This document shows, in pieces, positions 34,562 to 49,524 of a DNA stretch of 64,000 nucleotides. The notes below the pieces were generated by a model, which was not told the origin of the DNA, made no database searches, and saw nothing but the letters and a program-made list of their open reading frames with translations. Source of the stretch: Tetrapyrgos nigripes (taxonomy: Eukaryota; Basidiomycota; Agaricomycetes; Agaricales; Campanellaceae). Each line of letters opens with the position of its first letter. Position 1 is the stretch's first letter. Both the position numbers and the translations under genes were made by a program. The stretch is from the NCBI GenBank assembly GCA_013368315.1, contig JAACJM010000072.1, positions 124,001-188,000 of the forward strand. The letters are read 5' to 3'.

Positions 34562-36495
34562 CTATGCCACCAACTCCTGGCATTGCACCCTCAACATCTC
34601 GTCCGCTCTTTTCAGATCATCTTTCGCTGTCGGAGTCGTCCATGCCCAGGACCACTGATCGGTCAACTTATGTTGCAAAAGTGGAATCCAAGAGGAATCA
34701 TTCGTTGACATTACTGGGGCGTAGCATTACTGGATTAGTCTCAAATGCTCAGTCGTAAATCGGGTATGGACACACCTTGGCCAGTCTCCGAGGGATGAAT
34801 GAATTCTTCGGCGTCAAACTCGTAGTAACGGCCTTGTTTCCTTGCACGAGACATGATTGAGTTGGCAAAAGGTTGTCTGATAGTATCGTATACTTGAAGC
34901 ATTTGGGGTACAAGTTGGTCGATATTCTGCTTCGTAAGTGCAGACGTATTGGAATCGAGAAAGAGCGGGAGGCGGGCGAGGATGCCTCCAAGTATGTAGG
35001 CGTCCTGAACGGAAGGCTGATTTAGACCACAATTCAGGTGGGGGCTGAGGCTAAGCTCACCTCTATTGCTTGACCGGCACCAGCGCCAAGGTGTGGTGTC
35101 CTAGAAAGTGAAGATATGACAACACAGACTCTCTAGACAGTGCAATCACACGTACATTGCATGCCCAGCATCTCCAAGTAAAGCAACGCGCCGTTGAGGA
35201 GAAATAAAGGTGTCCAGTGGCTTCAAATCATGGATAGCCCAGCAGTTACACTTCTCAACGCACTGCAGTTACAAGCATCAACCAGAGCAGAAACGGCCGA
35301 AAGAAAGAAGGGGACAGACCTTCAGTAAGTCCTCTACTTCGGGCTCCCATCCTTTATATTGCTCGAGAAGTTCCTCAGTCGTGCTATCGCGAACCGCGGG
35401 ACCATTGAGGGACTTGCCCTCGTCTTCCAATCGAGAACAGAATGCAACAACGTTTATTATAGTGCCTTGGCTTATCGGATAAACGATGATATGCTGCGAA
35501 CATTCTCATTCAGCGGTGCTGAGCAGAACTTCGGCAGGACATACTAACTTTGGATTTACCACAATACTGGAGAACGATATGAGTCAGTCATCTTGTCATA
35601 CACAACAGCATGCATACGTTAGTGGGCTCCTCAATGGTACGATGACCAGGCGAGACCTCCTGTAGCTTTTCCTTTGGAATCAATCCTCTGTAGGCGACGG
35701 TACCGGTATAAAATACGCCGTTGTAAGGTTGACCGGCGAGGCATTTTCGTGTCACTGAGTTAATACCATCTGCACCGATCAGCATGTCGTAGGACGCAGT
35801 CGCCCCGTTCTCAAAAGTGAGATTGACCTCATCGGCTGTTTCAGACCACTGGCTTAGTCGATGTGACAAATGTATTTTGCAAAACGGAGGCAGATGATCC
35901 ATGAGTGTTTTCTGAACGTCTTGTCGATGGAACGATGTGTTACCGCCTACCAGTGGTGAAAAGAGTCAGTGAATGAGGCGACACTATATTTGGCCACCTG
36001 CTTACCTGGTGTAGAAAGCCGATGGAACTCAAATCCGTCCTCTTGATCAGCTTTCCTGAATGCAAATGCCAGTTCTGCAAAAAGTAATCAAGTACATTTC
36101 GGCACAAAGAAAGAAAACATGATAAGGACACTCACTCTGTTCTTCAGTGGAAGAAGCACGTCTCTCCCTCTCCGTCAACACTGCTTTTAAATCCTGCTCC
36201 AATCCAATGGCTTTAAGAACCTTCCATGTCCTTGGCCAGACTGTAATACCTGCGCCTATTTCCGTTATTTCGGGCGCGGCTTCATACACGTCGATTGAGA
36301 GCAGTTGATCAATCTCTATTCCAGCGGAGGCTGACCATTGCGCTGCTATAGAAGTGGCGAGAGACAAGCCTCCAATACCGGCACCACTAAGTATTCAGGC
36401 GTAAGCATCGATGACCAACTCTTGAACGTACAGAAAGCTTACAGGATAGCAAGACGCAACTTCCGGGGCGTGTTAGGACCAGAGTCAGTGTTCAT
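34562..36495 (-). CDS. FAD-dependent monooxygenase, salicylate hydroxylase type (copy 2)
   Basis: This is a tandem paralog of copy 1, with the same exon plan and high similarity. It shows KLRLAILGAGIGGLSLATS, GAGITVWPRTWKV, YDMLIGADGINSVTRK, the 18-nt YCGKSK exon (two near-identical flanking introns), and QRRVALLGDAGHAM-type second FAD motif with HPHLGAGAGQAIE. The last intron keeps a normal GT donor (CAAG|gtgtgt, 34775-34714). The final exon runs VMSTNDSSWIPLLQHKL to RVQCQELVA and stops at 34562. Conservation of this tail between copies supports both 3' gene models. No break was seen, so both copies look functional. Confidence 0.85.
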
Positions 36496-37112
36496 GATTT
36501 GGAAGAGGTGCTTGGAGGTAATTGCTTGGACAGTGAGAGACTGGTGAGAGAGATTGGGTCACTGGAGGTCACTGGGGTCCTGCCTTTTAACTCCTTGGCT
36601 AATCGGCAACATGATGACTATATTCCTGGATGTTCCGAAAGAAAGTCTCTCATGTTCTCGTGATAACCAATGAGTGCGAAGTGCTTGATCATGAACTCAA
36701 TGCTAACCGCAAAGAACGTCAGTTGATGCCAGGAGTTTGAGGGAGGCACGACCAAGGCACGACGGCCTTACCTTTTCCAGGACAAGCAGGAAAACATATG
36801 GAGAGTGTCCCGTGCTTTCGGAGAGCAGCTGCAGATATACCGCTTTCTTTATTATAAATAAAGTTATCTGAATATGTCAATGTGGACGAACATCTTGTCT
36901 ATATTGGACACTTACCAATTCTCGAATTCCTGAGCAAATGTCCGAAACACAGACCATCGTACTTAGTTTTGAGTGGCCTACTAGCAACATATTTTGGAGT
37001 AAGTTGAATAGCGCCGCGCAGTAGTTGAAAGCGGTGTCAGTTCACCACGGGTCAGTCATCGCTTTCTTTCCAGACTTCCACCCAGCTTCCACCTTCAACT
37101 TGCTTCACAACT
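36496..37112. other. divergent promoter region
   Basis: 617 bases separate the starts of the monooxygenase copy 2 and the BAR protein. No coding sequence was recognised. A TTATTATAAATAAAG stretch near 36848 is the most AT-rich point. Confidence 0.45.
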
Positions 37113-38416
37113 ATGGAAGGTTGGAAAACAATCCAGTCAAGTTTCGGAAACCTCAATCTAGGCCAGTCGGCCAACAAGTTTGCAAAGGGTTTCCAGTCGA
37201 ACCTGCAATCGGCCAAGGAGCGTCTAGGAACCGTCGCGGCCGATGAAATCACTGAGCTTCCTCAAGGCATGGCATGTCCCTACAGACCCAGAAGCAGCTG
37301 TACTAATCCAAGTTTTGCAGAATACAAGGACCTCGAAGCACGAGTGGATGCTTTGCGCAATGCTCACCTTGCTGTTCTGAAGTGAGTCTTGCCTTCTGGT
37401 GCTGTGTACGTATCTGAGCCTCATTCTTGTCAGGATCACCAAGGTTCGTTTCAATCTCGTCTTTCTGGACAGTGGATAATTGACTGCTTTCACAGGCATA
37501 CGATTCGGAAGCCTACGACTACCCTGTACAAATCCAAGAATCTATTACCGAGATGTCGACCTCTATCGGAGCGGGTATCACCAACTTTGCTGCGACCAAC
37601 TTCAAAGGAACTTCTCTCCCAGCTCCCTCTCCAGTCACTCTTGCCCCAGCCCAACATAAGACCCTCCCTCATGCCCTTGGTCGTGCAGCCACTCAGGCAT
37701 CCAAGACTGTTCAAGATAGCCCCGCTGGAGAAGATAACAAGCTCGCCAAGGCTCTTGCGCTATATGCCTCGAGTTATGATACCGTTGCCGCCGCCCGAAT
37801 CGAGCACGATATCGCTGTTAAGGAGAATTTCTTGTTGCCGTGGCAGCAAACGTTGAACACGAGTATCAACGTAGCGATGAAAGCCAGACAAGCGGTCAGA
37901 GTTAGTCGATTGGAATTGGATGCTGCGAAACAGAGGTGAGTTATGCCGTACTGTACTGGTCTGCATCTTATGACACAATTCTAGTCTGAAGAACGCTAAT
38001 CCGTCGAGGCAAGAGCAAGCTAGGTTGGAGGTCGAGAACGCCGAAGATGATCTTGTTCAGAAGACTGAGGTTGCTATCACCCTGATGAAGACGGTTTTGG
38101 AAAACGTAGGTGCCGGTACTTGGATGCGAGAATGGTTGCTGAACTTGCACTGCAGCCAGAGCCGCTCAAGAACATTAATGAACTCGTGAAGGCTCAGGTA
38201 TGCCTTTTTGTTCACTTTACGATTGTTCAGCAGCACTAAGTAACCGTTCCAGCTCAACTATTTCTCTATTGCCGCAGAGGCTCTGAATGCTGTCCAGGGT
38301 GAAATAGAAGAGCTCAGCGTTGCTGCCGAGGGAGAGTATAGGTGAATATTTCGATGTCTTCTATGCGTTCCTCCACTCGCTCATCTGCTGCTACCAGAAA
38401 GTCCCGCGATCACTAA
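37113..38416 (+). CDS. BAR-domain protein, Gvp36-like
   Basis: Eight exons (37113-37266, 37321-37381, 37434-37443, 37496-37935, 37985-38105, 38156-38197, 38253-38341, 38398-38416) sum to 312 codons. The start MEGWKTIQSSFGNLNLGQSA is an amphipathic lead. DEITELPQ|EYKDLEARVDALR, YPVQIQESITEMSTSIGAGI and long helices (DTVAAARIEHDIAVKENFLL, LELDAAKQRLKNA) form the curved helical bundle that binds and bends membranes in Golgi/endocytic traffic. Exon 3 is only 10 nt (ITK). Intron 1 (37267-37320) has a GC donor; it is 54 nt, in frame and stop-free, so an unspliced isoform with 18 extra residues is also possible. Confidence 0.85.
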
Positions 38417-38758
38417 TGTTCCTCTGAACTAATGTTGATGACTTGACGAGCAAAGGGCCTATGCTGAAATGTAGTTTCTGTAGTGTTTTTCTTCAAGGAA
38501 TAGGTTTTGTGTGTACAAAATATGATTTCCTCCCCCGCTTTTATATGGAATGTGTATGCGAGTCAATGTTGAGCCGGGCGCTGCATTTAGTAAATTACGT
38601 GGACTTGGAGTAAGTGGAGCCCAAACTGCACTATAGACGGTCCGGAAACCTGTGTGGTTGTGATTGACAAGATGCAATGACATCGTCGTCGCTAAAGACT
38701 CTTGCTCTCTACGCTTCTCTACGTCGGTTTTGACGTGGTCTTATGATTCGTTCTTAGC
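38417..38758. other. intergenic, nothing recognised
   Basis: This short spacer lies between two forward genes and must contain a terminator and a promoter. No specific signal was identified. Confidence 0.4.
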
Positions 38759-41113
38759 ATGCTTATCCGTCATTCCAAACCCTCGTCGGTCACCGGCACC
38801 CGCCTCTACCATGTATCTTCCACTCTCGCAGGGAAATCAATAGCCTCTCACTCCATACCTAAATTGTCTCCCGAAGAGAGCAGGGGACACCGGACAGCAA
38901 AGTTTGACCGGAATGGACGTACAAGTTCTGGCCAGCTCATTCATGCAAGGTCAGTGTTTCTGTGACCACGTCAATTCTTTTCGTGTTCCTAACTAGCTAG
39001 TGACATCAGGCGCATGAGCGACTTTGTTCGCAGTAAAGCCTCAAAAGTCGGCAACTGGTGGTCCGAAGAGGGCAGTCCTGCTACCAAAACAACAGACAGC
39101 GAACCATCTCCATACGCCTATGAACCACATACCGTGTACCTCCTTGAATCGCGTTACCCCGTACGTTACGGCAACGGACGCGTCGAAGCCCCGGAACATC
39201 TCGTTGGGATTTGTAGAGCTTCAGATTTTGAAGCTGTCGTCAAGATGTACAATTCCCTAGAGGCTCCACAAGAGAGTTTGACCGCTATGGATAACGCACG
39301 TTGGCCTTGGACAAAGTCACCATCTGGCGAGCCTGAGAAATTGTACGCGGTCTCAGAGTCAAAGGAGAATTCGGAGGATGCGTCAGGCTCATCGTCCATG
39401 TCTATAGAGGATTCTTTGCGCCAGGTGTCCAGCGACGAGGGGTTGCAAGCTGCGATGCAAAAAGACGCGAGGAGACACATGTCGCAGACTATTGCAGTGG
39501 CCGAACGAGTGTCTGAGGAGAGTCTTGGGGATTTACCTGATGCTCATATGAAACGCTGGGAGGGAAAGATTCCTTTCGAAGTGGAGTTGGACGATGGGAC
39601 GGTCACCCATCCCAGTGGGTATATTCCTCCTACTGCCGTTCACCAATTCGGCGACACCGATCATTACTCGAGAGCGCATACTCAGACGGCTGCCAGGGCA
39701 CGGGATGCGGAGATCAAATCCTTAGAATATCATTCGGATCCTTCTGTTCAGGTTCGGCAGTGGGAAGCGGTCAAGGAGCGTGAAGAAGAGGAGGGACCAC
39801 TCATGTCACAGTTAACGGAAGGTATTCTTGCTGGCGGTGTGTCTGCTGCCACGGAACCCAAAGACTCTAAAATCCCAACCGAACTCCATGGCGTCCATAT
39901 CGATGCCGTTGCCCAGCCCATGCAGCATCCGTCTGGGTTCATCCCTCCTACCGCTGGTATGGCTCGAGGCGAGAAAGATGCTCGCACTGAAGTCATACCT
40001 GGCGAACACATCCCTCCCGAATTACCCATCGCGGAGGAACGTCCTCCTACTTTCTCTTCGTCAGACTCTCCATTGTCGACTACAACCACTTTCTTGGAGT
40101 CCGATGACGTACAATCTAGTGTGGAAAGGTCATTGACTAGGAGCGGCAGCCAAAGCCTCGTCAACCGATTCGACGAGCACTTGCGCGAAGTGCGACTACA
40201 ATATGCTACCCACATCCACCAAGAGCCTTTCTGGCGTCCCCTGCTCAGCTTCACCGTCTCCACTCGTCCTCTGGCTATTACCCTTGCACGTCTCTCACAA
40301 AGCTCGGAGAAGGGATTACCATTCCACACTGCTGTCTCCGAAGAAGATGGAAAAGACATCCCCTACTCTGCTCGTATGCAGGATATCCGTTTAGAGAGGA
40401 TGCGCATGCTCGGTCTAGAGCTTTCCAAGTTACTCGCCGGAGCCGCACGAAGTGGATTCGCAGGTATCCGTTTCGCACCTAAAGAAAAAGGCCGTCACAT
40501 CACTGTCGATGGTGAAGATCGGCCGATTGAATGGGAGAGGCGAGTCATCGGTGTTGGTGTTGGAGAGTGGAACCCTCTTGCTCCTCAGATCAAAGAATTC
40601 TTCGAAAAAGATGCGACAGAGGCTGTTCAGCAATTGTTGAACGAACCAGAGGATAGTGCGCCCTTTTTGATATTCGGCATTGATGAATGGGGCCATTCGA
40701 ATGAGAATGTACGGGGTCCTTGGGAGTCGTTGATGTTGCAGGATAACGTGAAGGATGACACAATCAAAGTTCTGCAGGAGATTCAGGGGCTGCAACAGTG
40801 GCTCTCTGGCAGGAACCTCAATGCTAGGATTTTCGTTCCCAAGTTTTATGGGCAGGATCATACGCCTTTGAAGCACGAACTGAAAGTCGCAGAGGGCAGA
40901 TTGCCTATTGTCCTAGCTACTGATGGTGAAACTCCACCTGAAGGGCATATTGAGGTTACGGGATCTCGTGCTCGTCGGTTCGTCAACGAGAGGATTCAAA
41001 AGTTGTATGAGCTGAACCAGGATGCTATTGCCGCCACTGTGTCGATCAGACATAGGTCAGTCACCTATCCCAAACAGAGTCAGAGCTTTGAAGAGGAGGT
41101 CGAGGAAAAGTGA
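38759..41113 (+). CDS. unrecognised 764-residue protein with a basic N-terminus and HPSGxIPPTA repeats
   Basis: Two exons (38759-38949, 39010-41113) give 765 codons, most in one long exon, unusual for this window. The N-terminal ~60 residues are Arg/Ser/His-rich with few acids (MLIRHSKPSSVTGTRLYH), suggesting a mitochondrial presequence. Two copies of HPSG(Y/F)IPPTA occur, about 115 residues apart. The C-terminal third is folded-looking, with GVGVGEWNPLAPQIKEFF, FLIFGID E W GHSN and a long Leu-rich helix, and ends acidic (EEEVEEK). I do not recognise the family; codon use and lack of stops make it a real gene. An annotated fungal homolog search would be the way to name it. Confidence 0.75.
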
Positions 41114-41452
41114 TCTGGATTTCTTGGAGTTCATACATGGACATTAGACATCATGCCTTCTTCAGCTTAGACAGTTCACCGTGTAGAATACTTTGATGAA
41201 AAATAGATGCAGTATGCACTTAGTCTTCGAAGTGTCCAGCCCACGATAAGCCATTATGTATATTCCAAGAAAGTAAAAAGTGACAGAGACGATAAACAAC
41301 AGACAGAAAAAAAATGTTCAGAGAAACGAAGGATAAAAGTCCTGGTCCAACACTAAGCATGCGCAGATATAAGGAGTGTGTTCTTCGGGATAGAAGGGTA
41401 TACAAGTATGATACGAAGCATCATGTAGCGCGAAGTGTGGATGACTAGCTTT
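41114..41452. other. intergenic, convergent 3' ends
   Basis: 339 bases lie between converging genes. They are AT-rich with an A8 run near 41307. Nothing else was recognised. Confidence 0.5.
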
Positions 41453-42922
41453 TTATCTCCTGCCAGATCCCCGACCGTAACCAACTTGTAGGTTGTCAAG
41501 CTCGGCCTCGAGTTGCTTAATGGCACTGTGTGCCATCTCAAGGTCCTTGTTGAGACGATCACGCTCTGCGATGAGCTAAAAAAAAAAAAGACTGAGTTAG
41601 CCAGGCAGCCACAACACATTCAAATGAAGCCTCACATGTTGCTCCCATTGCCTGAACCTGGCTTCCTCGGCTTTGACTTGCTCGGTGAAGCGCTTCCGCA
41701 ACTGCTCCTCCTCCTCCTTGAACTTGGGGTTGTCCAGCTTCTTGATCTTGGCTTCGCCAAACTTGCGAGTCTCCATCTGTTGTTGACGGTAGTTCTCGTA
41801 ATGAGACTCCTCGGTGGTCGAGATGAGATCCAGCATGTGGGTGCGAATAAGCAGGGAACGGAGTTTCTTGAAGTCACAGTGGTTTTCGTTCTCGACTAGA
41901 GTACAGAAACTGAGTAGTATTCCAGATGAAAGATACTATGATACACACCTTCGGCAACACCCCAGAGGTACTCACGACCTTTCACGACTCTGCCGTCAAC
42001 AGTCTTCACATCTTCGGTAGAACCGATGATGGAGAAAGGAATGGCTTGGGTGAGGATACGGGCATGTTCGGCACCCTCATCATCGACTTCAATGGGAGGG
42101 GTGTAGATGCGGATTCCCTGAGCATTAATGACTTCACGAATCTACAGAGAGGGGTAAGGCAAACAGCGGAGGTAAGATGGACCCGGACATACGCGTTGCT
42201 TGAAGGTGAACAAATCATTCTGGGTCAACGTATCTGCTTTAGCGACGACAGGGATAAGGTTGACACGAGTACCCAGCCGCTTCATGATTTCGATATCAAG
42301 GGGCTTCAAGCTATAGCGAAGAACGCGAATTAGAAGGAATTAAGCTCCAAGTAGCTGGGTACTTACGTGTGTCCTGTCGGACGAATGAAGTAGAGACACG
42401 CATGAACCCTAAGATCGGTCTTTTCGTGTCTCTGGGGCTGCTGCTCCTGGCGCATATATGCTTCGTGTTGGTCGTCAATGAAGTCGACAATGGGAATCCA
42501 AGAGTCACGGTTGTTAACATAGTCGCCGAAACCGGGCGTGTCGATGACAGTGAGCTTGACTTTGAACTGTTTCTCCTCGAGCTCGGCCTTGATGATTTCA
42601 ACCTCGGTCAGTTTATCGAGCTGCTTGTGGTGACGACGAGAGTAGTTCTTGGCAGGCGACAACTCGGTAGAGAAAAGAGTGTTGATGAGAGTTGTCTTGC
42701 CGAGACCCGACTCGCCTTGAAGCAAAGTATGAGAAAAGAACTAGATGCCAGGTATTGAGCTGCTCACCGACTACCATAATGGTGAAGTGAGCCCCGCGTT
42801 TGGCGACGATTTTGTGTCGCTAAATAACGAGTCAAGAGCTGGAATGAGGAGGAAAGATGGCTACTGACCTGGTTGGGAAGGTTAGCAATACCAATACCAT
42901 CGCCTGAAGGAACAGCAGCCAT
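41453..42922 (-). CDS. septin, Cdc3/AspB/Spn1 group
   Basis: Seven exons (42922-42869, 42819-42768, 42715-42367, 42310-42193, 42141-41949, 41895-41636, 41575-41453) give 382 residues. The start [19 protein letters not shown] is typical of the Cdc3 group. The GTPase motifs are present: G1 [10 protein letters not shown]3 DTPGFGD, G4 AKAD, and the septin unique element near [20 protein letters not shown]-terminal coiled coil ([17 protein letters not shown] to EAELDNLQ) is where septins pair. Septins polymerise at septa, bud necks and hyphal cortex. The sequence ends GYGRGSGRR. Frame is intact across all exons. Confidence 0.93.
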
Positions 42923-43046
42923 TGTGAGAGTCGTCGACTAAGTACGAAAATAAAACTCTGGGTGGAATTTCGGGGTTGTTTGTTTGGTGTTGTTGTTCCA
43001 TGCGGCATTGAGAAACACGTGATCCATAATTTCTGCTTTGTTCTTC

Positions 43047-46046
<3,000 letters not shown>

Positions 46047-46860
46047 TAGGTATTTTTGGTTGTGATATTTTTGTTTTCTCCTGTCTATCTTTGCTATGTT
46101 ATACTTCTCCTCGAATGTTGTAGATCACCCAGGGCGTTTGTAGATGTTGTAGATGTCTGGCGATCTATCATTGTGATGGCAATGCAATTTGCTATTCAGC
46201 GTTCTAGATTTATAACTTTGCACTGCCAGGTACTCTAACCTCCGCACTATGACGCTGCTCATGGAGACCGGCGATGAGAGACTGGGCGGCGAAACACTGA
46301 GACATGAATGAACCTGATTGGATATGATTGAACAATAGCACCTAGCTGGTCCTGGGCTCGACGGGTCTACCCAAAGTCTACCGCAGTGCATTATCTGATC
46401 TCCGTACATGTCTGCCGGCCTCGTGTACATCACAGAAAGTTGTAGAAGGTGCCTCAACTTCATCAGTCTTGATCGAAAATGTCAGGGAAATGACCGGAAA
46501 AATGGAGATTTAACCCGGTCATTGATTTGGTCCATGGGGATCTAAGGATAGTGATGAGCTCTGTTGCCTGATCATTGATGTGATGACATATAACGCTGGC
46601 AGCATTTCATCTCTCACCACATCGCTCACAAGCGTAGAACCTGAAGTCCTCAGTGAAGTGGAGGGGGAGTGTCCTTCTTAAGCCGGCCTCGAAGGACGGA
46701 CTGCTCAACCATGGCCAAAGTGAGTGATAATATTTGTGTCCGACCTGTCCGGGTGGCTGAATATTTTAAATAAACACTTGTCGAAACCCGCGCCTTTAAG
46801 GGTCTCAAATGCGCTAGCCGCCGTTTCGGCCTTCTTTCGTTTCTGTCCCTTACCTCCACT
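46047..46860. other. intergenic, nothing recognised
   Basis: 0.8 kb lies between two forward genes. No coding exon, repeat or RNA was recognised. Confidence 0.4.
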
Positions 46861-48611
46861 ATGGAGTGTCCTGCTATTCTCTTCAAATTTCTCTTTTATT
46901 TCCTCTTCTTCGCTTCAGCAAATGCTCAGGATGGCCTCCCTCCTATGCGCATCTTTCAATGGAAATTCAGCAATGCAGTAATCCAATTCCCCGTTTTTGC
47001 TGTCAAACAGGAAGACTGACGATCTTGACAGGGCTTGGGCTTCGAGCTTCCTTCTTGTATACCTCTCTCTATCACACTGTCGCCCTTCAATCCAAGCAAT
47101 GTGACGCACGGGATTCCTCCGTTTTATATGTTGGGCCATGAGGTTGGAGGAACACCAAGGTTGACTCATATAGGTGACAATGAAAGCAGTCTTAGTTGGA
47201 CAGTGGATCATCCAGTTGGTGCGTAAACGTATGAATATGACGTTTGGCTTGTGCTGACGAGTTTGTAGGCACACAATTGATGTTAAATGTGGTTGATGCC
47301 CAGGGTAGCTCGGGCGGTATTCCACCTCAATTGTACACTGTCGTTAGTAAGTGACTCGACGTATAGCCTTCCAGTAGAAGCTTATGAACATCTTGTGGGA
47401 TCACAGACGGTCAGACTACCAACTGCATACAAAGTGGGAATGACACAAGTTTTACTGTCACTTCAAACATCACGATGGGCGCTGAACTGAACGCATGCGC
47501 GCCTTGGGGTCTTCGGATTAAAGGAGGGGTGAAGCCGTATAACCTTACCTTTGCGCAACTCAGTGAGCTTCCCTAGTTCTGAACAATTATCTATCATTTG
47601 CAACTCATTCGGCTTGGAACAGATTCACCGAACATCACCAATCTTACCATGGTGCCACCAAACGCAGGTAAGCTTTCTTTCCTTCAGAAATGGTAGTCTG
47701 GAATGCTGATTTACCATTGCTATTAGACGGATACACTTATATCCAGCGTGGTAATCCCGACCATTTACTCCTAGGTGTGTTGCACGCAGCCATTGTCGTT
47801 TCTTTACTAATTTCCAATAGTTTCTGTCAGCGACTTCACAGGAAGATGGGCGTTCGGAAGCCCTGTAATCAATCCACTTGGGGTGTCGGACTGCGTTGGA
47901 CTTGTTAGCTCTTCTGGCAACGCTACAGAATTGGATCAGGCTCAGAAAGAGGCAGAAGATGCAGCGGCAAGAAACAAATCGAACAGGAAAACGGCTATCA
48001 TCGCCGGTGTTTTGGTGCCCGTGCTCGCGCTCCTCATAGGAGGTGGAATTATTGCATTCTATATTCGGAGGCGCCGTCATAGGATGGCTAAAGAGATTAA
48101 TATGGGTCCATTGGATACGATACCTAAACCCTTTATCGATGAGGGCCAGATCCTGTCGATCAACTCTTTCCTGGACACCCACTCGAACACCAGTCCCCGC
48201 ACTCCCAAAACACCTCCCGGTCCACCAGGTCTAGTTGGCCATACTGTCCAAAACAGTGTAGCTAGCTCAGAGCCTTTCGATCCATATAATACCACCGAAC
48301 ATAGCAGCACTCGGCCAAATTCTAGTTCGTCGTCGGGAAGGCCAGGATTCAATAGTTTCCCTTCATCATCTGTGCGCCGTCCCAGTGCCAATGGCAAAGC
48401 TGCAGAAGCAGCCATGTCGAGGTCTGCGCGTTCGGATGTGTCCAATCCTAGTACATCACAAGCTGGACCATCATTACCTCCGAATACGACGCTGATACCG
48501 TCTCCAGATGGTGATGGCGAGTACATCATTCAGCACCGAGATGGTGGAGGTGTCGTGCGAGAGCTGCCGCCTCCGTATGCTGATCGGTCACTGGCACAAC
48601 AAGATTCCTAA
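46861..48611 (+). CDS. secreted single-pass surface protein (signal peptide, Ig-like-sized ectodomain, one TM, Ser/Pro tail)
   Basis: Seven exons (46861-46977, 47032-47218, 47269-47346, 47407-47562, 47623-47667, 47727-47774, 47821-48611) sum to 474 codons. A signal peptide (FLFYFLFFASANAQ) leads into an N-glycosylatable ectodomain with Cys pairs (ELPSCIPLSITLSP, TNCIQSGND, ELNACAPWGLRIKGG, PYNLTFAQ, GVSDCVGLV). A Glu/Ala-rich stalk and one helix (AIIAGVLVPVLALLIGGGIIA) follow, then stop-transfer RRRRHR and a ~170-residue Ser/Pro/Asn cytosolic tail ending with ELPPPYAD. This layout is common for agaric wall or stress sensors, but no named family is certain. The PPPY could recruit a WW-domain ubiquitin ligase. 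Confidence 0.72.
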
Positions 48612-49524
48612 CTCCCTGCATTCCCTACCGGGCCTACCCTATCGAACCTTTTTTGCTTAACGTCGCTCCTTGCTTTGCCAACTGCTCGTGCTAATCTAAT
48701 CTGATTTGCACGGCGAAAATCCCCATTGATTCATTTTATGTCTGTAAACTGTAGTGTACAAATAGTCATTGTTAGGGTTATTAATGTGTGTTTTCTTCCT
48801 CCGCGCTCTCATTGACTGGTCACTGATGAGGCTACAGGGGTCTGATATCTATTCTGCTTGATTATCTATGTTCAACTGTTCACATCGTTGATTCACGTTC
48901 CGAGGTCCCAAAGGTCCAGACCGCTACGATGTCGGGTTGTGATGACCACCTACACCAACATAATAAATTTCCGTGGATCCTGGATGGAAGATCTCGTCGA
49001 TCTGCTCGGTCTGCTGTTATCATCGTTGTCGCCTGATGCTAATGCATTGACTAGGAACGTCGGCGTTTTAGAGTGTCGACGGTGCGACCGGTGTTTTGCC
49101 TTAGCCTTCTTGTTTGTTTCTTCCCTTCGTTTATACACAAGTACTGTACAACCTATTCTCTTGCCCCACCAGCCCACAGTTGATTTGTTTTTGGACCTGG
49201 TTGACAGACATCACTCTTGTATTCTACTTTTCGTTTTTTCTTTTCGTTCTGCTTTTTTACCATCCCGACATACTCTATAACTACGCAATGATGAAAGACT
49301 TACGATTGACGAGGTACTTACGACGTAGCAGTACATACTTGACGATCTACAGTACATCCCCTCATTAGTATTATCCTCCCAAAGAATTAATTATGTAAAG
49401 TTGATCAAACTCCAGTCCCTTTCCTAGCCGTTGAGGCTGAGCGTTATGACCAATGACGAAAAGACAAGTTTACAGTGCGATGTAACTAGGAGACAGTCAA
49501 AGCCATGTGCTGTACCCGGTACCA
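48612..49524. other. intergenic, convergent, pyrimidine-rich
   Basis: 0.9 kb lies between converging genes. A T-rich run with CGTTTTTTC units at about 49216-49260 stands out. Nothing coding was recognised. Confidence 0.4.

Noticed and set aside
39748..40359. 203-codon frame antisense to the 764-residue protein
   Set aside because: Shadow of a strong coding exon on the plus strand.
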